Origin: GBS-DC sp964451985
GTDB lineage: Bacteria > Armatimonadota > Fimbriimonadia > Fimbriimonadales > GBS-DC
Length of the DNA stretch: 12,998 nucleotides
Assembly: GCA_964451985.1 (NCBI GenBank)
Contig: CAYVKB010000067.1
Span: forward strand, 1 to 12,998
Direction: 5' to 3'
The notes beneath the pieces are model-generated. The model searched no databases and had not been told where the DNA came from. It saw only the letters and a list, made by a program, of their open reading frames with translations. A program made the position numbers and the translations under genes. Numbering within the stretch: the stretch's first letter is position 1; the number at the start of each line of letters is the position of its first letter. Shown here one piece after another: positions 1 to 7,113 of this stretch.

Positions 1-2
1 AA

Positions 3-30
3 CATCGGCGTGGCTTTATGAAACCTCCTT
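3..30 (-). promoter_or_regulatory. Ribosome binding site after metE, start of a gene off the window edge
   Basis: On the minus strand a full AAGGAGG lies at 30-24, only 15 bp beyond the metE stop codon. Such a strong site directly after a gene usually serves a next gene of the same operon. The only ATG seen downstream before the edge is at 5-3, which leaves 18 nt of spacing, longer than usual, so the true start may differ. The coding part is outside the window and cannot be identified. Confidence 0.35.
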
Positions 31-45
31 CGCCAGGGCTGGGAC

Positions 46-2247
46 TTAGCCTCCGTACTTCGCCCGCAGGTTTCGCGCCGCCTGCGCCATATTTTTCAAG
101 GCAGGCACCACCTCGTCCCACTTGCGCGTTTTGAGACCACAGTCGGGATTCACCCAGAACTGCTGCTTGGGGAACACGCGCACAGCGCGCTCGATCACAG
201 TCTCTATCGATTCCACACTGGGTACGGCAGGCGTATGCACATCGAACGCGCCAGGACCGATCTGCCGAGCATAGTTGTAATGCTCGAACGCACTAATCAC
301 CTCGCCTTTGGCGCGCGCGGCTTCGATGGTAATCACATCGGCGTCCATCCAGTCGATGTACTGTAGCACCGTGTTGAAGTCCGAGTAGCACATGTGGGTA
401 TGCACCTGCGTTTCGGGCTTGGCGCGTGCGGCGAGCTTAAACGCCTGCGCCGCCCAGCGAAAGTAAGCATCCCAGTCGGCACGTTTGAGTGGGGCTTTCT
501 CACGATAGGCAGGCTCATCGATTTGCACGATGGCAATCCCTGCGTTCTCTAAGTCACGGACCTCGTCTTGCAGTGCCAGCCCAATCTGATAGGCGACCTG
601 ATCGACGGGGATGTCCTCGCGCACATAACTCCACGCGATAATGGTCACCGGTCCAGTGAGCATACCTTTTACAGATTTCTGGGTGAGCGACTGCGCATAG
701 GCAGTCTCCTTGACGGTCATTGGCTCGGTACGCGCCACATCGCCGTAGATAATCGGTGGGCGATAGGCGCGCGTGCCGTACGATAGTAGCCAACCGTGCT
801 GCGTGAACGCGATGCCGTCCATCTTCTCGGCAAAAAACTCCACCATGTCAGTGCGCTCGAACTCGCCGTGCACCAGCACATCCAGCCCCAACTCTTCCTG
901 GAACTGAATCAGCTCGCGAATCTGGTTCTGGATATAGGTTTCGTACTCTTGCGCGGAGATTTTGCCTGTGCGATAGGCTTGTCGCATCTGACGCACTTCG
1001 TGCGTCTGTGGGAAGCTGCCGATGGTGGTGGTGGGGAATAGAGGTAGTTTCAGCCGCTCACGCTGCAGTTTATCGCGCTCGGTATAGGGCAGCTCGCGCT
1101 CGAAGTCTTGCGGTGTGAGGCTTGCTACACGCTCCTGAACGGCTTTCGAGTACCAGTGGTCGGCGGAGTGCTGGTAGTCATTCCATGCACGGGTCGCCTC
1201 GGTCTCGCCCTCAATCAGTAGGGTCTTTAGCAGGCACAGCTCCTGCAATCGCTCTTTGGCGAAGGCGATGCGCTCGCGCAAGGCGGGGTCAAGTTGAGCT
1301 TCAGGCTGCACGGTGACAGGTAGGTGCATCAGCGGTGCGGCGTTGGAGAGCCACACGGTTGCGCCCGTTTGTGCCTGCAGCTGGCGTATGCGCTCGGCGG
1401 TTGCCGCCAGGTCGGTCCTCCACACGTTGCGCGCGTCGACCACGCCCGTAATCAGAATTTTGTCATTCGGAAAGCCGTGCTGCGCGAGGTGGTCGTAGTT
1501 GCGCTTGCCGTGAACCAAGTCCAGTCCAATACCCGCAATCGGCAGGTCGTACAGTTGGGGCAGGAAGTCCACGCTTTCATAGTAAGTGAACAGCAGAATC
1601 GACGCGGCTTGCCCCAGTGTCTGGTAGGCGGTGCGGATTGCCTGCACATCGGCATCGGGTACATCCATCGCAAAGGCAGGTTCGTCGATATGCACATAGG
1701 CTGCGCCTGCATCTTTCAGCCTGCGTAAAATCTCGTTGTAGACTGGCGTGAGTCTCTCCAGCATCGCAGGCAGCTGCTCTGGCTCCAGCCCGCGGCTCAG
1801 GCGCAGAAAAGTGTAGGGACCAATCAGGTACGGATAGCCCGACGGGTTCTGCTGATACGCCTGCAAGGGCTTGTTCCAGTGCAAACGAAACTCGGTTTCC
1901 GACGACAGGTGCGAGACCAAGTAGTGATAGTTCGTGTTGAACCATTTCTTCATGGGCAGGGCGTCAGCGCCGCGCGCTAACTCAAAGTAGGCGTTCAGGT
2001 CAGTGGGATCAATCAGGTAGACTCCCAGCATAATGGCGGTATCAAGCATGTTGTCATATAGGGTTAGCTCGCCCACAGGATAGGCGTCGACGAACTGCGC
2101 GTAGGTGGCAAGGCGTTGCTGTTCCAGCCCGCGGATGCCCTGCTGTAGCTCCGCTTCGCTCACCTTGCCCTGCCAGTAGCCCTCAATTATTTTCTTGAAC
2201 TCGCGGTTCGCCCCCAGTCGGGGGTAGCCGTAAGCGTAAGTGTGCAT
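46..2247 (-). CDS. metE: 5-methyltetrahydropteroyltriglutamate-homocysteine methyltransferase (cobalamin-independent methionine synthase)
   Basis: This cytoplasmic enzyme makes methionine by moving the methyl group of 5-methyltetrahydrofolate polyglutamate onto homocysteine without B12. The 733-residue protein has both halves of the family: an N-terminal MetE domain opening with YPRLGANREFKK, and a C-terminal catalytic barrel beginning near TTIGSFPQT. The zinc ligands are His618, Cys620, Glu642 and Cys703. Their spacing (2, 24 and 85 residues from the His) equals that of E. coli H641, C643, E665 and C726, so the catalytic half is intact and the slight shortness lies upstream of it. The ATG is preceded by AAGGAGGT at good spacing. 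The gene lies 83 bp after the lipoprotein gene. I found no B12 riboswitch or convincing promoter in that gap, so cotranscription with the upstream genes is likely. Confidence 0.97.
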   Translation of the reverse strand: MHTYAYGYPRLGANREFKKIIEGYWQGKVSEAELQQGIRGLEQQRLATYAQFVDAYPVGELTLYDNMLDTAIMLGVYLIDPTDLNAYFELARGADALPMKKWFNTNYHYLVSHLSSETEFRLHWNKPLQAYQQNPSGYPYLIGPYTFLRLSRGLEPEQLPAMLERLTPVYNEILRRLKDAGAAYVHIDEPAFAMDVPDADVQAIRTAYQTLGQAASILLFTYYESVDFLPQLYDLPIAGIGLDLVHGKRNYDHLAQHGFPNDKILITGVVDARNVWRTDLAATAERIRQLQAQTGATVWLSNAAPLMHLPVTVQPEAQLDPALRERIAFAKERLQELCLLKTLLIEGETEATRAWNDYQHSADHWYSKAVQERVASLTPQDFERELPYTERDKLQRERLKLPLFPTTTIGSFPQTHEVRQMRQAYRTGKISAQEYETYIQNQIRELIQFQEELGLDVLVHGEFERTDMVEFFAEKMDGIAFTQHGWLLSYGTRAYRPPIIYGDVARTEPMTVKETAYAQSLTQKSVKGMLTGPVTIIAWSYVREDIPVDQVAYQIGLALQDEVRDLENAGIAIVQIDEPAYREKAPLKRADWDAYFRWAAQAFKLAARAKPETQVHTHMCYSDFNTVLQYIDWMDADVITIEAARAKGEVISAFEHYNYARQIGPGAFDVHTPAVPSVESIETVIERAVRVFPKQQFWVNPDCGLKTRKWDEVVPALKNMAQAARNLRAKYGG

Positions 2248-2274
2248 AAATTTACCTCCTTAGTTTATTTGCAA

Positions 2275-2300
2275 ACGAGATTCCTCGCAATGACGGCATC
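2275..2300. repeat. Possible relic of a dispersed intergenic repeat
   Basis: The stretch reads GAGATTCCTCGCAATGACGG on the plus strand (2277-2296). It resembles a short palindromic sequence type (reverse form CGTCATTGCGAGGAATC) that recurs between genes in many unrelated genomes. Only one arm is recognisable here, lying between the lipoprotein gene and metE. The identification is from memory of the motif, and no second copy exists in the window. Confidence 0.25.
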
Positions 2301-2330
2301 CGAGCACGTCAAGGAAACCCAGCGATCGCA

Positions 2331-2929
2331 CTATTTCTTCTCGCTCCACGAAAGCACCACACGGGTCTTATTGTCTTCGCGTGTGGCAGAGATGCCCGCA
2401 GTAATTTTGTCGGTTTGCCCCAGCACCAGCACTTCGGATTGCTGGGTCATCTCGCTGATTTGCAGTCCGCGTTTCTGGAACTCGGCTTTGTAGAAGTCGG
2501 CGACGGCTTGGAGCGACGCATCACCGACGATTTTCACTTGCATTCCTTGAAAGTCGCCCGTCTGCGTGCGCAAACTGTTCTCGATTTTGAACCCCGGATA
2601 GATAGGTAAGGGCATCCCATCGGGCGCCTTGGCGGTTTCAGTGGATTTCTGGTTCTCTTGCGCGGGGGCNNNNNNNNNNNNNNNNNNNNNNNNNNNNNNN
2701 NNNNNNNNNNNNNNNNNNNNNNNNNNNNNNNNNNNNNNNNNNNNNNNNNNNNNNNNNNNNNNNNNNNNNCGGGGGCAGGAATCGGCGGCTCAGTGGGTTG
2801 CAACGCTGTGCCGCTATCGGGCGGGGGCACAGCCCCAGATTCCTGAGACTGGTTGCCGCAGCCTGTAAACAGGATTGTTATCAAACCTATCAATAGCGTA
2901 GTGGCTACGCTTTTCGTTCGGTGTCGCAT
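2331..2929 (-). CDS. Small secreted lipoprotein with a C-terminal 'YPG' domain, interrupted by an assembly gap
   Basis: Two open segments lie on either side of 100 N. The upstream part starts at ATG 2929 after GAGGAC. It encodes a lipoprotein signal peptide: basic MRHRTK, hydrophobic residues 10-22 and lipobox FTGC with Cys24, followed by a Pro-rich linker. The downstream part is open from the gap through PAQENQKSTETAKAPDG into a compact domain with LPIYPGFKIENS and a VADFYKAEFQKRGLQ helix, ending at TAG 2331. Domains of this look (YPG start, then a helix with FY and L) are common in small exported lipoproteins of unknown role. Both gap edges carry CGGGGGC. Joining them on that overlap restores one frame and gives about 163 residues. 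The protein should sit on the outer face of the cytoplasmic membrane or in the periplasm. It follows the permease by 55 bp. I cannot assign a function. Confidence 0.75.
2670..2769. other. Scaffold gap of 100 N
   Basis: Exactly 100 N is the usual placeholder for a gap of unknown size. The flanks are the same heptamer, CGGGGGC at 2663-2669 and 2770-2776, in a GC-rich stretch coding for Pro and Ala. The real gap may therefore be zero or negative (see findings). Confidence 0.99.
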
Positions 2930-2984
2930 CGTTGTCCTCGCGTGCCCATAGGATACCTGATGAGTGCCCGTGCCGAAGCAGTTT

Positions 2985-3965
2985 CTAAGCAAACACAAGG
3001 TTCAGCAGCAGCCCGATTGCAGTGCAATAAGTGAAATACCATGCGCCGAGCTTCGCCAGTCTCTTCCAGCCAATCAGCGATTTCAACACGGCGGCTTCGG
3101 GGAACGAGGCAAGTGTAGTCGCCATCATCACTGCAATCAGCGTGCCAATCGGCAAGCCTGCCTCTGCCAGCGGCAACAGGATAGGCAGCGCGACGGCGGC
3201 GTTCACATCCAGCGGCAGCCCCAGCAGCACGCCCACAATCGGCGCCCACCACGTATGCCCAATCTGCAACATCACCTCCACAGGGCGCAGGTTGTAGTTC
3301 ACCAGAATCGCCGCCAACGCCGTGCCGACCAGCAACGCGATTAGGAGCCGACGCAGCAGTGCCGCCGACTCGCGCGCGCTTTCGATCAGCATTCGCAGGG
3401 GCGCGCGCCGCCCATCATGGAAGACTTGCATCAACGGCGTGTTGCATACCTCGCACGGCTCCAGTCCGAACTTGTGCGCATACCGCCCTGTAATAATCGC
3501 TGCGCCTAACCCCAGAATCAGGTACATCAACGCCCCCTGCCAGCCCAGCGCAATCAGCACCACGACGATTGCGAACTCGTTCACAGCGGGCGCGGCAAAC
3601 AGAAACGCCCCCGCCGATTGGCGCGATGCGCCTGCATGCACCAGTGAAGCATACAGCGGCGTTACACTGCAGGAACAGACGGGCGTGAACACGCCCAACA
3701 GTGCGCCTGCCGAGACGCCTTTCCAGTCGGAACGCCCAATGCTGCGCCGCAACCAGTTCACGCCCACAAGCCTCCGCACAAAGCCCAGCAGCGTGGTCGT
3801 CAGCACTAACAAAAGCGCTACCTTCACAAAGTCGTAGATCCAGTATTCCAGAAACGCTGTGATGGGGTGTTCGGGCAGCCACTGAGTCAACACATGCCCA
3901 ACCCACTTAGAGAACGCCGTGATTGGCGCAAAGGGGTCTATTAAGTAGGGTGGAATTTGGCTCAT
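2985..3965 (-). CDS. COG0701-family permease (DUF318/ArsP_1 type)
   Basis: A 326-residue integral membrane protein with about eight hydrophobic segments (roughly 45-65, 84-110, 115-140, 143-160, 204-222, 238-258, 262-284 and 305-325). The family signature is clear: PVCSCSVTP at 95-103 inside a membrane segment, then FLFAAPAVNE at 121-130. The second half repeats this plan with GLPLDVN and MMATTLASFPEAAV, as expected from internal duplication. A CEVC pair at 171-174 lies in the long hydrophilic loop and could bind a metal. Members of this family have been linked to arsenical or metal export, but substrates are mostly unknown and sequence alone does not settle one here. The start follows GGAGGTGAACT. 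The gene is 56 bp downstream of the COG0523 GTPase, which suggests a role in metal traffic (inference). Confidence 0.88.
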   Translation of the reverse strand: MSQIPPYLIDPFAPITAFSKWVGHVLTQWLPEHPITAFLEYWIYDFVKVALLLVLTTTLLGFVRRLVGVNWLRRSIGRSDWKGVSAGALLGVFTPVCSCSVTPLYASLVHAGASRQSAGAFLFAAPAVNEFAIVVVLIALGWQGALMYLILGLGAAIITGRYAHKFGLEPCEVCNTPLMQVFHDGRRAPLRMLIESARESAALLRRLLIALLVGTALAAILVNYNLRPVEVMLQIGHTWWAPIVGVLLGLPLDVNAAVALPILLPLAEAGLPIGTLIAVMMATTLASFPEAAVLKSLIGWKRLAKLGAWYFTYCTAIGLLLNLVFA

Positions 3966-4021
3966 AGTTCACCTCCACGGATTGTGCTTACAAGTGCAGA
4001 TTAACCGTTCGAACCTTCCAT

Positions 4022-5119
4022 TTAGTTGTAGGTTGGCGAATCATGGAGACAGGCGTCCAACTGCGCTCGTATCGTCGTTTCAGGCATATTCTGCCCGATG
4101 AACACCAGTTCCGTCGTCAGCATTTCGGGATCGGCGTCGCCGTACTGCGTGATGGGGTTAATAAAGCAGCCCTCGAACGCCTTATCGTCGCTATGGCTGG
4201 GTAGTTGAGGCGCGTCGGTCTCGACATCGCTGAAGTCCAGAATGTCCAGAGCGACATGCTGCCCCGCCTGTTGCAAAATCACTGGCTCGTGGTCGGCGAA
4301 CACCGCAAGCCCCTTACAGCGCACGATACTGGGATGCCACGCTTCCAGCAGCGACTCGAAGCGCCGCCACACGAAGGGGCAATCGGCACGGTAGACAAAG
4401 CTGTGGAAGCCATACTCTTCTGCTTCACTGCCCGTTTTATGCCATTCCTCTGCCCAATCAGGGTGTTCGAAGCCCCGTTCGTAGTCGTAGCGGTATGTGT
4501 CTATCAGTTCACTGAGGGGCACATCGCCGTAGCGCGCCCGCAAGATACGCGCCGAAGGGTTTAGCTGTCGCGCCAACGCCTCCAGCGCATCTACTGCCTC
4601 GGGTTCCGCCAAGTCCGTCTTGTTCAGGATAATGGTGTTGGCAAACTCTAGCTGATCTATTAGCAGGGGTGCGAGGGCAATCGATTCGTCAGGATCGCTA
4701 TCATCGGGCGCTTCGCTTTCGTAGTAGTGCCAAAAGTTCGCCGCGTCGATAACCGAGACGAGATTATCCAACCGAACACGCTGCTGCAAATCGTCCATGT
4801 AAAAGGTCTGGGCAATCGGCAGCGGTTCGCCCAGCCCGGTCGACTCAATTAGAATGTAGTCGATGTTAGACATCACGCTCAGTTGCTTGAGCTCCTCCAG
4901 CAGGTCGCCGCGCAGCGTGCAGCAGATGCAGCCGTTACTCAGTTCAATCAGTTGCTCATCGCGTCGGCGCACCAGTTTCGCGTCGACTCCCAGCTCCGCA
5001 AAATCGTTCACAATCACAGCGAATTTTCGGTTCGCGCAAGTCAAGATGCGATTCAGCAGCGTGGTCTTCCCGCCGCCTAAAAAGCCAACCAAAACAGTCA
5101 CCGGAATCGAGTTCTGCAT
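4022..5119 (-). CDS. COG0523/CobW-family GTPase, putative metallochaperone (ZigA/YciC-like)
   Basis: G3E-family GTPases of this group deliver metals, often zinc, to client proteins using GTP. The 365-residue protein shows every expected element: Walker A GFLGGGKTT (12-20), the metal-binding CICC motif (64-67), the switch/Walker B stretch ILIESTGLGEP (89-99), and the guanine-specificity motif NKTD (166-169). A CobW C-terminal domain follows, with FVYRADCPF and, near the end, ELVFIGQNM and LDACL. The LVFIG..M and LDACL elements resemble the YciC/ZigA branch linked to zinc limitation. Many family members have a histidine-rich loop; here an acidic stretch (134-145, with five Asp and three Glu) lies before the NKTD motif. 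The start follows AAGGAGGATAGC. It is the first gene of the minus-strand cluster, with its own promoter. The metal is inferred to be zinc but is not shown. Confidence 0.9.
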   Translation of the reverse strand: MQNSIPVTVLVGFLGGGKTTLLNRILTCANRKFAVIVNDFAELGVDAKLVRRRDEQLIELSNGCICCTLRGDLLEELKQLSVMSNIDYILIESTGLGEPLPIAQTFYMDDLQQRVRLDNLVSVIDAANFWHYYESEAPDDSDPDESIALAPLLIDQLEFANTIILNKTDLAEPEAVDALEALARQLNPSARILRARYGDVPLSELIDTYRYDYERGFEHPDWAEEWHKTGSEAEEYGFHSFVYRADCPFVWRRFESLLEAWHPSIVRCKGLAVFADHEPVILQQAGQHVALDILDFSDVETDAPQLPSHSDDKAFEGCFINPITQYGDADPEMLTTELVFIGQNMPETTIRAQLDACLHDSPTYN

Positions 5120-5133
5120 GCTATCCTCCTTGA

Positions 5134-5152
5134 GTGTGTATTCGTGTGTATT
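5134..5152 (-). promoter_or_regulatory. Tandem 10-bp repeat over the predicted transcription start
   Basis: GTGTGTATT occurs at 5134-5142 and again at 5144-5152 (plus strand), a period of 10 bp, or one helical turn. On the minus strand it spans the end of the -10 box and the predicted start site, a place where a bound repressor would block transcription. No regulator family is recognised from the motif. Confidence 0.4.
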
Positions 5153-5178
5153 ATACCCCGCAAATTAAGAGAAAGCAA
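5150..5178 (-). promoter_or_regulatory. Sigma70-type promoter of the COG0523 GTPase gene
   Basis: On the minus strand a perfect TATAAT (5155-5150) lies 17 bp downstream of TTGCTT (5178-5173). Transcription would start near 5143, about 24 nt before the GTPase start codon, which leaves room for its AAGGAGG site. Two repeat structures overlap this promoter. Confidence 0.65.
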
Positions 5179-5185
5179 GGGGTAT
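5153..5185. promoter_or_regulatory. Inverted repeat ATACCCC / GGGGTAT, candidate operator
   Basis: ATACCCC (5153-5159) and its exact reverse complement GGGGTAT (5179-5185) lie 26 bp apart centre to centre, about 2.5 helical turns. The left arm overlaps the -10 box and the right arm partly overlaps and flanks the -35 box of the GTPase promoter. It sits in the region shared with the divergent coiled-coil gene, so it could control both. It does not match the Zur box consensus that I know. Confidence 0.35.
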
Positions 5186-5221
5186 CGCAAGCGCATGATG
5201 ATTTTTCAGAGCCAAAGTCGG

Positions 5222-5227
5222 TATACT
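5222..5227 (+). promoter_or_regulatory. Candidate -10 box for the coiled-coil membrane protein gene
   Basis: TATACT lies 21 bp before the chosen ATG at 5249, which allows a short leader with the GGGGG ribosome site. At 17 bp upstream only TGATTT is found, a poor -35 box, so this is a weak call. Confidence 0.3.
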
Positions 5228-5248
5228 AATTGCGTCGGGGGTAAAACG

Positions 5249-7111
5249 ATGGCGCTGAACGCTGTGCACTGGACGGATCGGCTACGCCCGTATCGCAAAC
5301 GCGTGCGATTGCTGCTGATGTGGCGCTACGGCGCGATGGGGGGCGTTGCAGGAGCAACTATCGCGACGATTCTCACGCTGCTGGATTGGCGCGGCTTGCT
5401 GATTGTGTACCCGTGGCAACTGGGGACGTGTGTACTAATGGGTGTGCTGATGGGCGTGCTCTACGGACTGCTGATGCGCATCTCCGATGCCGCCATCGCA
5501 CAACTGATTGACCGACGCGCGGGACTTAAAGACCGACTACAGACCGCGATGGAGCATACTGACGGCGCGCACCTGTTCGATCAGCCCCTGATTGAAGACG
5601 CGCAAGCCTCACTGCAGCATGCGCATCCGAAACGCATCCTAAGCCTGCAGTTCGGCAGATGGCAGAAACTGTTTGTAGGCGCAGTAGCGATGCTGCTCTT
5701 CTTCCACTTCCTGCCCCAGCTGCTTTCCGTCGCGCTACCCGAACGGCGTGAGGAGCAAAAGGAAATCCAGCAGACAGCCGAGGAGATTGAGGAGGTCGCG
5801 AAGCCGATTCTGGAGGAAGCCAAAAAGCCCGACACCGACGAGCTGACCAAGCGCATCGCGCAGAATGTGGAGCTGTTCAACAAGCGCGCTCGCGAGGCGA
5901 AGATGAGCAAGCAGGAAGCCCTGCTGCGCTACAACGAGATTATCGAGCAAGCCCGCCAGCTGGAGCAGCAGAACCAACGCCAACTGGAGCAGCTGAACCA
6001 GCGCACGCAAACCGCCCGCGAGCAATTGCAAAAACTCGCCGAGCAGCAAGACCCTACGCAAATCAGCCCCGAACTGCAACAGATGGTACAGCAACTTCAA
6101 GGCGAAATGCAAAGCATCGAACAGCAACTACAATCAGGCAGGGACGCACAGGGCAGACCGCTCACCGCCGCCCAACGCGCAATGCTGCAACAGCAACTTC
6201 AACGCCTGCAAACCACGATGCTGGCAATCCGCAACGCCAACCCCTCCGATGCCCAGCAGCAGATGAACGACCTGCAACGCCAAATCAACGAACTGCAAAA
6301 ACAACTCCAATCGGGCAAGGACGCACAGGGCAACCCACTCAGCCAAGAGCAAAAGGATCAACTCCAGAAGCAGTTAGAGTCGCTGCAGCAACAGCTGCGT
6401 GCGTTGCAACTCTCGCAAGAGGCGCGCGAGTTCCTGCGCAAACTGCAAGAGACACTGCGCAACGACCCCGCCTTCAAAGAGGCGATGGAACATCTGCGCA
6501 AACTTGCCGAGCAGATGCAACAGCAGCGCCAACAGCAAGACCCACAGCAACGCCAGCTGACCCAGCAAGAAATCGAGCAACGCCTGAACGAGCTGGAAAA
6601 GCAGCTGGAGGAACTGGCGAAGAAATATAACTCCGACGAGAAAATCCGCGAGTTAGCCCAGCAGATGCTGGAGCAGATTAAGCAGATGAAGGAGCTGAGC
6701 CAGTGTCAGGGCGCGTGTAGGGGGCTGGGCATGTGCAACGGCTTCGGTTTAGGGATGGGTTCTGGGGCAAATGGCTTAGGTGCGAGCGCAGGCATAGGTC
6801 AAGGCGGCGCGTGGGATAAGGGCGACTACTTCGGGCAGCCCGAAACCTTCAATCAGGGCGAGAAACAGCCTGAACTCAAGATCCCAATGAAGGATACTGC
6901 TGTGAGCGGTTTGCCCCCGCTGAACCCCGCCGCCAGCGACTATATGGACTACAAAGCCCCGCCTACCCCGGGCAGCAGCTCCGTGCCGTTGACCCGTGCG
7001 CTGCCTACCTACCAGAAAAAAGCGGAGCAGGCTCTGAATCAGCAGAATGTACCTCCCGCCGAACGCAAGCGCGTGAAACGCTACTTTGAGTCGCTGCAAG
7101 GCGGGAAGTAG
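5249..7111 (+). CDS. Membrane-anchored Gln-rich coiled-coil protein (DUF4175-like)
   Basis: A 620-residue protein. Two membrane segments (about 25-45 and 57-76) are followed by LIDRRAGLKDRLQTAMEH (86-103), a motif I associate with DUF4175-like proteins. A third membrane segment (about 140-162) precedes a charged, glutamine-rich coiled coil from about 166 to 480. The coil contains a duplicated unit: LQSGRDAQGRPL at 294 and LQSGKDAQGNPL at 353, 59 residues apart. Then comes a Gly-rich stretch with Cys486, Cys490 and Cys496, and a conserved-looking tail, LPTYQKKAEQAL...VPPAERKRVKRYFESL. Such proteins often sit near MoxR ATPases and von Willebrand-factor-type proteins, but none is seen here. The frame opens further upstream, yet ATG 5249 is preferred because it follows GGGGG and the candidate promoter, and the added N-terminus would overlap the divergent promoter. 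Function unknown. Confidence 0.85.
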   Translation: MALNAVHWTDRLRPYRKRVRLLLMWRYGAMGGVAGATIATILTLLDWRGLLIVYPWQLGTCVLMGVLMGVLYGLLMRISDAAIAQLIDRRAGLKDRLQTAMEHTDGAHLFDQPLIEDAQASLQHAHPKRILSLQFGRWQKLFVGAVAMLLFFHFLPQLLSVALPERREEQKEIQQTAEEIEEVAKPILEEAKKPDTDELTKRIAQNVELFNKRAREAKMSKQEALLRYNEIIEQARQLEQQNQRQLEQLNQRTQTAREQLQKLAEQQDPTQISPELQQMVQQLQGEMQSIEQQLQSGRDAQGRPLTAAQRAMLQQQLQRLQTTMLAIRNANPSDAQQQMNDLQRQINELQKQLQSGKDAQGNPLSQEQKDQLQKQLESLQQQLRALQLSQEAREFLRKLQETLRNDPAFKEAMEHLRKLAEQMQQQRQQQDPQQRQLTQQEIEQRLNELEKQLEELAKKYNSDEKIRELAQQMLEQIKQMKELSQCQGACRGLGMCNGFGLGMGSGANGLGASAGIGQGGAWDKGDYFGQPETFNQGEKQPELKIPMKDTAVSGLPPLNPAASDYMDYKAPPTPGSSSVPLTRALPTYQKKAEQALNQQNVPPAERKRVKRYFESLQGGK

Positions 7112-7113
7112 TT

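Noticed and set aside
2262..2290. Promoter-like pair TTGCGA, 17 bp, TAAACT on the minus strand before metE
   Set aside because: Each box matches only four of six positions, and the start would fall inside the ribosome binding site, leaving a leader too short to use it.
2248..2330. Possible B12 or SAM riboswitch in front of metE
   Set aside because: The gap is 83 bp, too short for a cobalamin riboswitch, and no SAM-I core or B12-box motif was seen.
5735..6580. Leu-rich open frames on the minus strand opposite the coiled-coil gene
   Set aside because: They are antisense reads of Gln codons (CAG/CAA read as CTG/TTG), which produce false Leu-rich, membrane-like proteins.
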